DNA of 64,000 nucleotides from Caprimulgus europaeus (Eukaryota > Chordata > Aves > Caprimulgiformes > Caprimulgidae), in contig OU015524.1 in assembly GCA_907165065.1 (NCBI GenBank), forward strand, positions 54,787,295-54,851,294, given 5' to 3'. This document shows, piece by piece, positions 1 through 13,000 of this stretch. The position numbers and the translations under genes were made by a program. The notes beneath the pieces are model-generated. The model saw only the letters and a program-made list of their open reading frames with translations, was not told the DNA's origin and did not search any database. The stretch's first letter is position 1, and each line of letters starts with the position of its first letter.

Positions 1-2040
1 AATATTTATAAATCCACTATTTGGAAATCAAAAGCCATTGGAGATACTGACTCATTTTGATTAACTGCATTTTTGAAAAAAGCATGGAAAGAATTGTGAT
101 TATTTCCTTTTACTGCTTTGGAGAGCAAAACAGCATATGCAAGTGTAATAACTTGAAAGAGATTTAGGATCTGTTTCATGCTGAACTGTGCTTCAGACTG
201 CCCTTGAAATAAGAAATTGCATTTCCGCTGTCTGCTAGCTAAGATGTCAAGCCAACAACTGATCATCCCTATGTAGGATTCCAGATCATGTTTCAGCTTA
301 AGGTTGTGTTCTGAGTTGAACAGGGCTCAGTAGCTCATTTCTGTAGCTCACTGAGATCTGAGAGAAAAACATGATGCACAAACCTTAAATACATTGCACT
401 GTGGAATGTTTCGCTTTGCCACAATAGCATCATAAATGAAAAGTGTTCAACAGATGGTACTAGACAGGGAGATTTCTTATTGTAACTGCTAACTCCAGCT
501 TTGCAAGTACGTGTAAATGTGCATGTATAAAAGTATGTATGTATGCATATACATGTAAAGCATAGGTCAAACATGTGGCACAGCAGCATTGTTCTTGCCC
601 CATATGATATGGATTGGTGCTTCATAAGTGGCTATAGTTTTTTCTCTTTCCTGGGAGGGTAAATCTTAGGCAAACACCAAGCATTGCTACTTTTGGAAGA
701 TAGATACAGAATTAAGTCTGGGGAAAAGCTCTAGGGGAAGAAAGAATCTCACAAACTGTCATGCTTCCTACCAGAAGGTAGGAATGTTTTGGATAAGATC
801 ACCTTTAACTGGTGGTTCTTCCTGCTACCTGGTGCGCCTTGAGTTCATTCACAATGTATGAACAATAGCAAAATCATAGCTGCTTCTTGTTTATTAATTT
901 TTTAATGTAATCTACCTCAACCTCTTTTCTGTCCCTTTCTCATCTTTCACTTTGCACTATATTTTTGCTATAGGTACTTTTTGAGCTTTAAATATGGTGT
1001 TCTTTTTCTTTAATAGAAACATGAAATGTACTAGCATTAGATACTAACCCAATGGTACTGAACATCTCATGAGTTTGATTACTCCAGGGTTTTGCAAGCT
1101 CTAAGGCTACTTGTACTCTGTCTTCAGAAACTGGATTTCAACTTGGTATCCCAGAGCAAGTAACAATCTGGTATCATCCATGTTGTTTGTATGCTCATAA
1201 GCCTGACTTTTCTCTCCCAAAGATCACATTGTCTTGTTACTAACTAGATTCAGAACAAGAGCTGACATCTAAGCAATACGAGTAGGTGTTTTCTTTCTAA
1301 CTCCCAAGCCTGTGTGTCTCTACATGCCGCTGCTGTTCTGTAATATTGAACAATATCTGATAGAGTATTTACTGTGAAGAAGACCAGAGCCATGGCATGT
1401 TTCTCTATTTTTTTGTGCAGGTTTTGGACACAGATCTTAGCCATTTTGTGTTACATAAGGTAGCACTTCATGTCTCATCAGCCTTCACTGTGCAGCAGTC
1501 TGCCATGTGGGGTTTAATAATAGAGTAGAAATATCAACTTTTCAAGGCTATGGTCAGCCCACAGAGGTAAATGACTTAGCTTTCTTGTACTTAATAGCAC
1601 CATGGTGTAAGCCATTTCTGTCTGTATCAACCCCATTTGCAAAGCTGGTTAGTTGAGCATTTCCCAGGTGTAACTTACTTATGGTTAAAGTGTATATAAC
1701 TTTACATTTGATGTACATGTGCAAAAATATTTGACAGAAACAAGTATGAGTATTATGCAAAGTATGCTGAGTTGAGAGAAGACCTAGGCAAACAGCAAGC
1801 ACAAATCTGTAGTGAGATCTCAATTTTTGTGTGCTTATTTTTACTGAGATTTTTCTCTATGTCGATACAGCACCTGGATTCCATTCAGATACGTAACAAA
1901 AAGCGATCCACACCCCAAAGTCTGTGCCTTCCTTTCAGCTGAATGTGCTATATTATCTCTTTATAATTAGATGTCAAAACACAAGTCAAAGTAGGAATGA
2001 GGTAATAAACAAGGTTAAGCAAGCTGCTGTCAACTTTGTC
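1..2040. other. non-coding DNA, no gene recognised
   Basis: No reading frame here has protein-like composition or a family I know, and I see no repeat copy. The only simple sequence is a short TATG/GTAT run at about 533-548 that continues into a CATATACATG palindromic stretch. Open frames on both strands are short and use codons as random AT-rich DNA would. Intergenic or intronic status cannot be distinguished. Confidence 0.6.
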
Positions 2041-2058
2041 TATTTTAACTGCCAGCAG

Positions 2059-2085
2059 GAAATCTGGCAGGTACCTCCAAATCAG
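2059..2085 (+). other. candidate 27-nt microexon (speculative)
   Basis: A CCAGCAG tandem (NAGNAG-type) splice acceptor at 2052-2058 is preceded by a modest pyrimidine stretch. It is followed by 27 bases with no stop in the first frame (reading EIWQVPPNQ) and then a consensus CAG|GTGAGT donor at 2086. The length is a multiple of three, as is usual for microexons, and a homeodomain-motif-rich block follows within 80 bases. No host gene was recognised. Consensus donors are expected about once by chance in a window this size, so this is a lead only. Confidence 0.15.
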
Positions 2086-2154
2086 GTGAGTAACTCTCTG
2101 TGAATACTACCTTCCCACTTCATTTAGTAAATTGCTGATGAACAAATTGCAAAG

Positions 2155-2330
2155 TTCAAGAACGTAATTATTTGTAATTAGCAGTTAATTTCTTTAGCAC
2201 ATAATTGATATTCTGTGGATCCTTTTATTAGCAGCTGAAAACAGTTTGTAATTGATGCTGTAATTAGCTAGCACAGTGCTCACTCCAATGAGGCTGCAGT
2301 GTTATAAATTTGGGTAGACTTAATTATCCA
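2155..2330. promoter_or_regulatory. homeodomain-motif cluster, candidate enhancer
   Basis: About eight homeodomain-type cores fall within 165 bases. TAATTA occurs at 2165, 2175, 2261 and 2321. TAATTG occurs at 2202 and 2249. TTAATT is at 2185 and a TTATTAG at 2226. The first three cores are spaced almost exactly 10 bases apart, which is one helical turn. Such clustering is common in developmental enhancers bound by Antennapedia, LIM, POU or Paired-type homeodomain proteins. AT-rich DNA produces some of these cores by chance, and no conservation data are available here. Confidence 0.35.
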
Positions 2331-2340
2331 ACCAGAATAC

Positions 2341-5300
2341 AGAGCCAATGCAGCTTGACTTCTAACTAAATTACACCAAACAAATATCTTGTAATAGAAG
2401 ACTACATGTTCACCTGCAGGAATCAAACAAGACTTACAACTAGGCCTGGATCAAAAATGGTCTCAGAATTCACTTCATTTTATTTCTGTACTGCTGTCAG
2501 ATGTCTGCAAGATCCCACTTCATGGTTTCGCATCTCACTGAGGGGTCAGAGTAGAGTGGACTAAACATGACTGATCCATGAAAATTGGCATAGAAAGTAG
2601 CCATGAAGGGTAGAAGACCCTCTGAACAAATGCCTGTTATCTGTGGGATATTCCTTCAGAGAGTGATAGTCCCTTTTGACTCAAGGCTGTGTATTTTCAC
2701 CAGCATAATAATGCAGCAGACCTGTCTTGTGGAAAGCATGTGTATTTCCTCTTGTTTCTTAGATGTTCGAGAGAAGAGTCCTCCTGTGAGCAGCTCAATG
2801 GAGAAATATTCTCTGTATGGATTGATTCTATGATTATTTAGTCAGCTGATATAATAGGAGACTATGTTGCCTACATGTCAGTATCCCTGCTCAGACTTTT
2901 ATAAGAAAAAGTAAATACTGTTTTAAATAATATTTTTTTCCTTCTGTTGGTTTATGAACTGTGAAACTACCCTGGCATGTCTGTTATGCTCTCCAAGGGC
3001 TGGATACATAAATGAAAAGAAAAAAAAAACAACCCCAAAACAAAGGGATTTTTAAATTGTATTTTTTAGTTTCTTGGAGTAAGTCTAGTCATATAGAATG
3101 AGATTTTCCTTGACCTTTTGTAGATAAAATAATCTCCAGCTGCTAGTTCTAGTTGGTGAGAAACTAGTGTGCTCCACTACTCTTACTGACATTTTCTGGG
3201 TACCACTAGATGGCACAGGAACACTGTGTAGGAACAGCGAACCTTTGCTTGGAAATAAATTGCCTCATTAAGTCCATTTACTCCTGTTACCTTTTACCAT
3301 ATTCTGTTAAGCAAATCACAGATCTAGGAGTACGAATCTGAGAGTAAAACCCTAGAGGTTTTTTTGTGATCAAAAAAGAACTGCACAGAAAACACACAAT
3401 TTGGCATGCACTTAAAGAGTTTAAGAGTTGACTGTAAACGCAAAGGGTGGGATTAACCTAATTCAGACTTTGATAGGCTCAGATAGATGAGGTTTTTCTT
3501 CACTATAGAAGGGTCCCTACTTTATCTAGTCGCCTAGTCTCATATTGCCATATGCCAGACCCAGAAGGTTTCACGTTAGTTATCCAGCAGTCAGTCATGT
3601 TCACTAGGTGTCTTTAAATAAGAAAATGGTCACTAATTTACAGCCATTTCCTTTCATTGAATTCATTCCCCATGTTATTTCTCTTCCTCCCCTGTGTGTC
3701 TTCATACTCCTGTCCAGACCTCTGCTATCCTGGCTAGCCAGCAGCTGGGGTGTGGCACACAGGCACATTCTCCCAAGGAGCAGATCCATCTCCAGTCCTC
3801 TCAAAGGCTGTTACTTGCCCATGTGAAGCACAAGCCACGGTCTGTCTTCTGGGCAAGATGTGTAGGTGTTTAATTTCTGCTCTTTGCCTGAGAGAAGGTA
3901 ACCACAAAGAAGGAGATTACTCCAAAGGAGTTTCTGTTTCTTCAGACATTGATAAGTCATGAGTGAATTACACAACATAAGACTGAGAAGAGCTGTGGAG
4001 AAAAAGCTTTGCCCTTGCTTCCCCCATCTTGACTCTGAAGTAAATCTTTATTTACTCTCTACTTAAGGGATTTTGTAATGAGCTGTGTATGAAAACTAGA
4101 ACTCTCTCTTTTTCCGTAAGTGGTGTGAGAATTAAGCCTGGGGTTTTAAATAACTTGGTAAGTAAGTACAAACCACCTTATAATATGGACTGTGGTGGTC
4201 TCGGAAGCCTAATGGGAGCACAGAAGTGCAAAAAGACCTAGGAGTGCAATACAGATTTGAAGGCATGCCTGTGTTCAGGCTAGCTCTACTGTTGTGTTAC
4301 AACAAAGAAATTGCATACTGAGGGAAGGTAGGCTTGAACTTGCCTGCAGGTGCAGAGGAGTTACTTGGCTGCCCAAGCAGCAAGTCAGATGCAAACATCA
4401 AATGAAGGAGCAGCTGGTGCATTCCCCTTAGTGAAGATTCAGCCAGGTATTTAAGGCACAAGACTGGTGCTTCTGCCTGTATAATATTGGCCAAATCACT
4501 TAACATATTTTTTTCTCCTTATCTGTCAGTGCATAAACAGTCGGATTTGTGATGATAATCTACAAAGGAAATGAAAGGGGAAAATTACTAGAGCAGCCCA
4601 TGATAACCTTGATCTGATAATCTCAAATTTGCTGCCTACATCAGTTTTCATATTCAGCTTATCTGTGATTAAACCTTATCTGTATTTGATCATTAATCAT
4701 GAATGCTTTCTTCCCATAATAGTCTTGGATGCTGAAAGGATACTGGGAAAGTAGGAGGCTGAAAAAGAACAGATAAACACTGCAGAAATATTTTAACACT
4801 GGACAGACTGGTAGCAGTGAACTTTGCACACTTGGGGAAACAAAGGATGTAGGCTTGAACTTCAAATCAATCTTGGTTGCTGCTTTCAGCACTTCTGTTC
4901 CTCCTGAGAAGGATGCCAGGTATCTTCTTGAAAATAGAAAGTGTTTCCAGGCAAGGTTTTCTATCTGTATTCTGTGTTTCTGTATTCACAAAGAAAATAA
5001 CTTCTTAAAAAGGCTGGGCAGTAGATGGGATATACCGTGCGGTTTTGTTGGGTTTTTTTAAAGGTGAATTCATATTTGTTTAATGAAAGGCTGCTTAGTA
5101 TGTTGTATTTAGAGTGCTTAGATACATATGACTGAAGTTTCTCCCATTAATGGGATTAATTTGTACTTCCTTGCTGTGTAACCTAATGTAAGCTGCTTTG
5201 CACTTCTGTCAGTAGAGGCAATACAGAGCAGTTGATGGAAAAGTTGTAGACCTACACAAAGAGTAAAACACCTTTCATTTTTACCTTGAAAGAGTTGCTG

Positions 5301-6920
5301 AAGGGAAAAATTTGAGCAGAGGGAGCACTGAGAATTAGACAAGGAAAGTGTCTTATGAATGCATGGCATATGCAGGAGAGAGCAGTTATTGTTTTGCAGA
5401 TCTTCATTACTCATTTGAAACAATTCCACACCAACCTTACTGGCTATTTGGCATTTTTGTGAACTGCAGCAATATGAAATTATTAGCTGCACAGCCCCAG
5501 TACAGAAGCTACCTGTGAATAATGTTCAGTTTGGAATTTGGTAGTTTCCAGAAAGCCTTGGACTCACTGGGATCACAGGGCACTGGCTATGTTCACAGCA
5601 GGTAGCGCCAGTGTGGCTCCCAGGGCAGTGTGTGTGGCCACCAGTGTCCTCTCAGAGACAGAGCCCAGAACTGGCATCTGCAGTGCCCCTGGGGCAGGGC
5701 AGCCCCCCTGCCTGCTCCCCCTTACTGACTGCACCTGGGGCTGGGGAGCAAGCCTGCCTTGGCTAGCATGGCTATGCCTGAAGTGGTTAAAATGAAGGAG
5801 AGGAAATCAGAGCGATGCTGAGGAATACAGGGCTGACCACTGCCTCTCCCAGGCTATCGCATGGCTCTTAGTTAGCTTTGCTTGTGCTGAGTGTCGGACA
5901 ACCCACCAAAGCCAGTGGTGGTGCAAGGCAGGAGGAGTGAGTTCTGCCACCTGAAGAAAGAAAAACATTTGGCTAAAGGAGGAAATAAAGCACCAATCCC
6001 ACAGTCTTAAGGCTAAACTGCCATGAAAGGTTGAAGTGTTGATTATTTTTAGCAGGGGAGAGCCCAGGGGAGGGCTTGTCAAGCAGATCACACCATTGTT
6101 TGGAGCAGACCAGAGTTCTCCTGCAGCATTTTCCTTTCCATCACACCTGCATCCTGATGTGAAATAAAAAGTGTGTGTGTGTTTTGTGGGGGGGGAAATG
6201 TGGAGGAGGGAAAAGCTGCTCATGGAGGGCTGAACTAGTAGCAGTTAGTAACGGAGTTACTCTTTCCTGTCCCTGCTTTTACCCCATTAGCTTCTCTTAT
6301 GCTGATTTCTTTCTGTTAATCCCCAGGATAGCCTCTGAGAGTTGTTTATCATCCTGAGGCAAAATGTTCCAGCCTCCTCTCACCACCCTTGCTTCCTGCA
6401 CTCAGTGGTGCTGATATGTCTAAGTGTCCAGAAGAGCCTGAGGACAGAGTGGGAGGATGTTTTCTTCTTTTACTAAGCTCTCTGGGCCTATTGCTCTGGC
6501 TCAGCTGGGGAGAGCTATTCTAGTTCCCCCAGCCTTCTCCCAGGCACCCAGGCTGTGAGAAGCAGCACTGTCATGCTGCAGCAAACATGATGCTGTATAG
6601 CTGCAGGGGCATTCATCCATGCTGGGCCAGGTGCTGTCTAACCTCCTTTCTTGGAGCACATGTTTAAACATTGTTCAAAGCAGTCTGGTCACTGTGGGAT
6701 GGCAAGGGTGGGTCAGGCAGGACAGGGTATTCAAGGCTGCCCTTTGCCAGCTAGGTTTTCACTAATTTCCTGGCTCTGGTATTTGACTTATCTCCCAGAG
6801 AGAAGGAAAAGAAAGCTAGGAGAACGCTCATCCCAGAGACAGAAGGTATTTGGAAGGGCAGATGGAGCTTCAGCCAGCCAGATGTTGTGGAAACAGAAGC
6901 TGGTTCTCTTTATCTGGAGC
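2341..6920. other. non-coding DNA, no gene recognised
   Basis: Nothing recognisable as a gene lies here. A GC-rich but CpG-poor patch at about 5,540-5,770 is rich in CAGTG/CCCAG-type words and is not a CpG island. Several consensus-like donor sequences occur (for example TTG|GTAAGTAAGT at 4158) without a matching coding exon. Confidence 0.55.
6171..6195. repeat. GT microsatellite plus G8 tract
   Basis: A (GT)5 run at 6171-6181 is followed by GTTTTGT and eight G residues at 6188-6195. It is short simple sequence, probably length-polymorphic. Confidence 0.8.
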
Positions 6921-6924
6921 AAAA

Positions 6925-6996
6925 GTGGGAATATGAGAGGTGCCTTCAGAGACTGGGGATTATGGTCTGACCCAGTTTGAGTATCTCTTCTATTCT
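6925..6996 (+). mobile_element. ancient CR1/L3-like 3' end relic
   Basis: The words ATGGTCTGACCCAGTTTG at about 6963-6980, followed by a TCTCTTCTATTCTG-type ending, match the terminal region of old amniote CR1/L3-like LINEs as I remember it (a conserved GGTCTGACCCAGTATGG block just before the 3' end). The upstream part is too diverged to align by eye. This would be a plus-strand, heavily decayed, non-functional fragment. Confidence 0.35.
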
Positions 6997-7000
6997 GCCC

Positions 7001-10000
7001 TTCTGTTCAATTGTTTAAGTCACAGCCATCTACAGAAGAAAATCTTTTAGGTGGCAGTCCTTCACAGAAAACATTAGTGATCCTTTAGTCCTGGGACCCA
7101 GCTTGAGATTTGTATTGCCCTACAGATCCTCTGGCTTAGGACCTCTGAGTCTAGAAGTGGAGGCTTGCCCACAAAACAGCACTATGCATTTCCTAAGATT
7201 TAAACTTTGCGGGGTAGAACTGAAGAAATGTAAAAACAGATAAACCAGTTACAGACCTGTCTTCCTCAGAAGCCTCCCAGCTCACAAATGGAGGCCTCTG
7301 AGACTCTCAGCTGTGAGTGGAGAGAAGGTAGGACCAAGGCCTGTCTTAACAGTCTTTCTGAATAGTTTATGAAGTGTGACTTTAAACCTACTCAGATGGT
7401 TTTTCCTCCACAAGTTTTTCCTGCTTGTTACATAGCAGGTTAGCCTGACTTCAGAAAGCTCTTGTACAATTGCATCAAAATGTTTCTTGCCTTGTCCTAG
7501 CATATTCTCCCACCTACTTTATCCTCTGAAAGGAGAGGTGAGACCCCTCTTGAGGGGTCTGAAGGGCTCAGTGATCCTAAGCTTGAAAACCCTCTCCAAA
7601 AGGGGTAGGTAAAGGGCTGAGCTGTATGAAACTCAACTACATTCTTCCCTGCCTGATGCAGGCAGCCTGTTTTTCAGTTTAACCTTGTGTTTTTGTACAG
7701 TAAATTGCCTTCCGGTAATCAAACAGACATTTAAAAGATGATATATGCAATTACAGGCATCTCCAAATCCATCACAGATGTCCTTGGGGTTTTGTATGCC
7801 TGAGGGAAAGCCTGGGCTTTTAAAGATGGAAGAAGCAGGAGAGATGAAAGGGACTAGTTGCTTTCACAGAAATATAGGAATTATCAGACCAAGCCAGACT
7901 TAGACTGTGTAATCTGGCTTGGATACACTGAGCATAGAAGGGGGCTCTAATTATCACTATTTGCACTCACTGGTGGAGTGCATGCCTTCGGTCATGTAGG
8001 CTGCTCATGTCTGCAGAGCTGAACTGTCTCCCTTTGGAGCTGGGATCCCTGCAAGCAGAATTAGAGCTTAATCACTCTGGTTGTTCCTCCCGGGAAGGGA
8101 TCCACACACTGATGTCTGATATCAGACTGTGTTAAAGGAGGAGCAGGGAAAGAGGAGCTGTTGCATTACTGTGGAACAGCTGCATTTTGGGATCAATGCC
8201 AAAAGTGGGGGAGGAAAACTTCTGGAGGCCTGAAGAGATAGAGAAAGGCAGATCCCTCCAGGTCCGAGACCAACGCCGTGTGTGGGCAGGAGCTGGGATG
8301 CTGTGTGGGAAAGATTTGCTGTTTCAGTAGAAGGGGAGTTCCCTCTGGGTCTTCATGCAAACTGCTTCCCCTAAATCCCAGGCTTTATCACAGATCTAGG
8401 CTAGCACCATGGGATGGGCTGCAGAGCTACAGCCTCCACCTCTTTCCACCCCCTGGCACCAGATACTGGTAACCTCTGCATTTAAAGATGCACAGCTTTC
8501 AGCACCAGGGGCTCAGAGCTGAAACCAGCAGTGGGGCCACCCAAGCCCTCCTCGGCAGCATGAGGCAGCACCGTATGGAAAGCTTATGCTCCGGGCACAG
8601 AACTTGGAGGGGCTGTGTAATGTCGCTGCCACAGCTCTCAACTTTGCATGGCTTACTCTTCGCTGGGTGCAAGACAAGGGTCCTCCAGTGGGGCAGGCAA
8701 ATGTAGGGTTCAGTTATACTGACAGCTAGAGATATTTCTCAAAGAGCTGTCTGCTTAATAAGAAATGTTGAGCATAAAGGCCATGTATTTTTTTTTTTTT
8801 TTTACCTCTTGGTGTTTGATATCAGAAAAGCACTTTGCAACTCTGCAGACGTGCCTGTGCTTCCAGTGACTTCATTTGGAAGTGTCCAGCCACACCTGGA
8901 GGGAACTGTAAAGTGCAAGTCGGGATGACAGCATCTTTTGTAAATACAACAGGATTTCCTGGGATTATGTTTGAATGCTTTGCCCTCTTGGGGAGGGGAA
9001 GAACATATTTGGTCTCAGACAAAGCCATGAGAAGGTTTTCCATATTATGTAATTTATAATGCCACAGGCTAGAGTCCAGCCAGCAACCTGTTTCAAATTG
9101 AATGATTTGAGGATGTCCATGTGGTTCTGTTCAATAAATCCAAATTGTGTGGGATACAGTTACATTAGAATATTCAGTCAGTCTAAACCATGTTTTTGTC
9201 ATTCTCTTTTTATAAGCATTTAAAAAATGTAGTGCAAACTAGCTAGCTATGTGTTACTTGCAAGAGTGTATCATAGGATTGCTTTTGCGGATTGTGACTG
9301 ATCTAGGTGCTTTTCCAGTGGCTCACAGCTTTCTGGTATATTCTCCATAAAGTTTTCTTTCTTTTTTATGTTTAAAATTTGTTCTGACTGTTTGAACAGG
9401 GGGGAATAAATACATCCTAATGAACAGTATAATGAATATGAAGGTACTTTGGCAAGCCAATTTCATTTTCATGAATCTCACTGTTAGTTGAATATATTAA
9501 ATAATCAGTGTGTGTCCTCTTTGAAGACAAATGCTTCTCCTGAAGTTAAAGCCATATTTTTTGAGCATAATGCTTAACTCTTGTTGAGTGGCAGTGGACC
9601 AGGTAAATCATGCTGTTCTACCCCTATTTGGTGGTACATATAAGCTTTATACACATACACTTAAAGTGTAATATCTGCAACTAACGTGTGCAGCTCTAAA
9701 ATAAGCTTTGGCAAGCAGTCAATCTGGCAGCACTTGAGTGAACTATCAGTGAAGTGCAAGCAGGAAAGGACACACCATTTTGAATTTGCTCTCTCTATTG
9801 GTGGAAAGAGTCTTTGTGGTGTTTGTCCAGTTGTGTTACTGAATTAAATCACTGCAACAACACACAGACATTTCTATTAGTTGTGACCAACACATTATTT
9901 CTGAAACTCTGAGAAAGGGTTTCAGGAAAAATATGCTTTAAAGAATAAATCTCACTTGCACTAGGGACTGTGGTTCCAGTGCACTGTGGCATAGCTGTTA

Positions 10001-13000
10001 GTCCCACACTGAAGTCCACGCTGACAGGGATCAGGAGCTAGGAGGTAATCAGTGCCTGTAGTGTTGTCTGTGATATTATCGGAAATCTGTCCTCCCTAGC
10101 GTACGCACTGCCCAGCAAGGCTCCAAGTTTTGATCTCCTGAGGTTATTCTGCTTCTAAAGTGAAGGGACTGAAGTGTCCCAAGGATGGGGGCCAAGTGTT
10201 GTTTGTTTGTTTGTTAATTTTATTTTAAACAGCCATCAGATTCAGCAAACATCAGAAAATTTTGGGATAGCAGACAGCTCCTTTCCTGTCTGAATTCTAT
10301 CTTTTCTGGCATGGGATGCTAGAGGTACAATTCTCTTTTCCATTGTAGTGAAGGAGGTATATCTTGGTAAAGATTATTATTGACAGAAGATAACATTTGC
10401 TTGAGAATGAAGGTGTATTGTTCTGCCATAATATACTCTAACTTAAATAATTCACATTTCAGTCTGCAAACTAAAGTAGAAACTGGCATTTTAGTTAGTT
10501 TCAAAGTACTGAATACTGCACACAATGTCAGCAAGATTTATCAATTTCTTGCATCATGTAATTTTTTTAAGTAGTGAATTACTGCACCTCTTTCCTTCTC
10601 CATCTGAATAAAGTCTCTGACCTTCTTTTCTTTGCCACTCTGGAAAAATACTGTGATATTGTCACATTCAATACACTTGTCTAAGCTTACCTGGTTTCGC
10701 TATGCTATTGCTAGGCTGCAGTTTTGTTGTCTTCTGAGATAGAAGCTGTCTGAGTGTACTTGAAGCTCACTGATGCAGATTGCGAAGAAAGAAATGTGTA
10801 CGAGCTTTTTCTGAGGACTGTGCCAGCAGCCTCCATTGAACACTGGAGTAAGGACCAAGATGAGATAAAAGGCAGAAGGCATGAAGAAAGGGGGTTCAGA
10901 AAACTGAATGAGCTGGAGTTTGACAGAGAGTTTGCGATGGCATTCAGACCTCCTTCCTCTGTTTCCTAAAGGACTTTGTAGAAAGCATCTCATGTTGACA
11001 AAGACATGTGATGGAATGGTGATAAAAGGCCTTTGCTTCTGTATGTGGATGTTCACTGAAGGGTAGTGCTCTTCCCTGTGTGCGTCTTGTTTACCTGTAC
11101 TGGATTAATCATTGTCAGCCTTGCCTTAAGGGGTTATGACCTTCCTTACTGTAGGTTTAAGCTTGGGTGAGAGGACATGATAACAGAGTATGGTGAATTT
11201 GAAGCACATCTGTGATGTGCAGAAGTGGGCATCTCAATGTGGGCTTTAGAGTCAGCAGAAGATATAGCATGCAGGGCATGGGGAAGCTGGCTGGGATCCC
11301 TGCTTTTACTCCTGCCTGGGAGCTGCTGATTTCATTGCAGAGAAGAATACTGCTTGTCCCCCTTTGGGTAAGATGACTGCTCCTCAGTCCTGCCTTCCTC
11401 ACATGGGAACACAGAGGCTAACTTCTCTTTCAGCCTGTGCAAGTAATGATTCTGCTTGTTTGCCTCTCCAAGCCATCCGGGCTGAAAGGGAGTAGAAAAG
11501 AAGCAAAATAAGCTAAAGAGAGCAGTGTAAAGTGAAGATAACTTGGAATGAGCAGTTTTAATGTGAATTTTAGTAAAATTCAGTGCCTTTTTTGGCATTT
11601 AAGGGTAACATTTGCCAATATTTTCGTTTTCATGAGTGGCCTGCAGTATGCTGTCTCCTTGTGTACTTAACTGAAAACGCCTCCTTAGTGGAAAGTGGTC
11701 TGTGAATGCAGGTGCCTTCCATGTGAAATAATGAATGGTCCTGTTTGCAAAATGAACTTTATGTATGTTTTTTATCCCCTTCTCCTCCAAGTTTTTCAAA
11801 CATAGGTTTCTCTCTCGCCTCCATCTGCTCCCCATTTACCTCTTTCAGTGTCTTTTTTAATGTATCATTTGTACTTAATGTGACACTGCTTGGATCAGAT
11901 GATTCACATACACGGTTCCCCTGCTGAATAACCAACATGAGGCAGGAAAGTCTACCCCCTGGCTAAGTGACTGCTTGTTTCCTACTTTGCCTTTTTTAGA
12001 GTGAGTTTAAGTCTAGTTTTCAATGGAGAGGAGGGAGATGGCTTATGCAGTGCCACCAAACTGAATGCTGTCTCCACTCAGTTTTTGTGTGAGCTTCCAA
12101 GAGCACTGGAATACAATGAGGAGACAGAAAACAGAGTGTGTTTAGCCATGTTTAGAGGTTTTCCTTTAGATCTGTATAGCAGTATTATAGCCCACATTAA
12201 CAGACTGCAAACCTGGGTCTGCCTTTTTTTTAAACCAAGGTTTAGCAGTGTTTTGATTGTTTCCTGTGGTGACATGTGGGGGATTTACTATATATGGCTG
12301 CATCATTTGAAAAAGATGCCAAGGATAAAATGGACTTCATGTGTCACAAAGTCCATGGGCATCTATGTAATGTGGATTGCCCCACATCACTGTTCTGTTC
12401 AGTGCATGGCACAATGGATTTTCCAAGTAATGATTTTGTAACAGTATAGGCTAAGGATAAACCAAAACCAGAGGACTGGAGAGTGATTCTCAGGCCTTGT
12501 GTAAGAAACTGTGCCCAAGCTGTGTCCTGACTTTATTCACAAACCAGCTTCCACCTTTTTGTCCCCACTCCCAGGCTCCTGAACTCCAGAAACGAGAAAT
12601 GCAAGCACATAGGCCTGAATGGGCTGTCACTGTGTCGCAATCAGACAGTGAGGGAATGAAGTCTACAGGACATGCCAAGGGAAGCACCCCACAGGCTAGA
12701 TGTGGAAGCTCTATATTTTTTGTAAGAGGAGTTATCCCCCCAGGTAAATTTTGTTCCAGAAATTGGAAACCTCAGGTGCTTCCTGACTGGCACTCAGCAG
12801 CGTTTGGGCAGAGACAGAAGATGAGAGAGGTGGTGCCTTCAGGGAGATGGTGCAGGGATTCTCTGCTCCCTCTTATGAATCCAGTGGAGGTGTGTGTTGT
12901 GCACAGAGGAAATGCACATCTTTGTACAGTATATGGGAGTTGGGAGCCTTTTGCCCCCTTGAGAAGCAGTATGTGATCTGTCTCTAGAGCAGTGGGGATA

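Noticed and set aside
5538..5795. GC-rich patch considered as a CpG island or exon
   Set aside because: Very few CG dinucleotides and no splice-site or protein support.
7876..7900. Possible antisense ancient CR1/L3 tail (AATTATCAGACCAAGCCAG)
   Set aside because: Match is too short and imperfect to separate from chance.
7889..7922. 10-bp perfect inverted repeat CCAAGCCAGA/TCTGGCTTGG
   Set aside because: About one 10-bp inverted repeat with a loop under 20 bases is expected by chance in 64 kb.
10689..11056. Minus-strand 118-codon frame near a CCAG|GTAAGC donor-like site
   Set aside because: The frame stops before the donor and no alternative frame could be joined convincingly.
12001..12976. 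Two consecutive plus-strand open frames of 146 and 159 codons, possibly exons or a gene
   Set aside because: No family resemblance, no splice signals joining them, no promoter, and cysteine/tryptophan-rich composition typical of chance frames.
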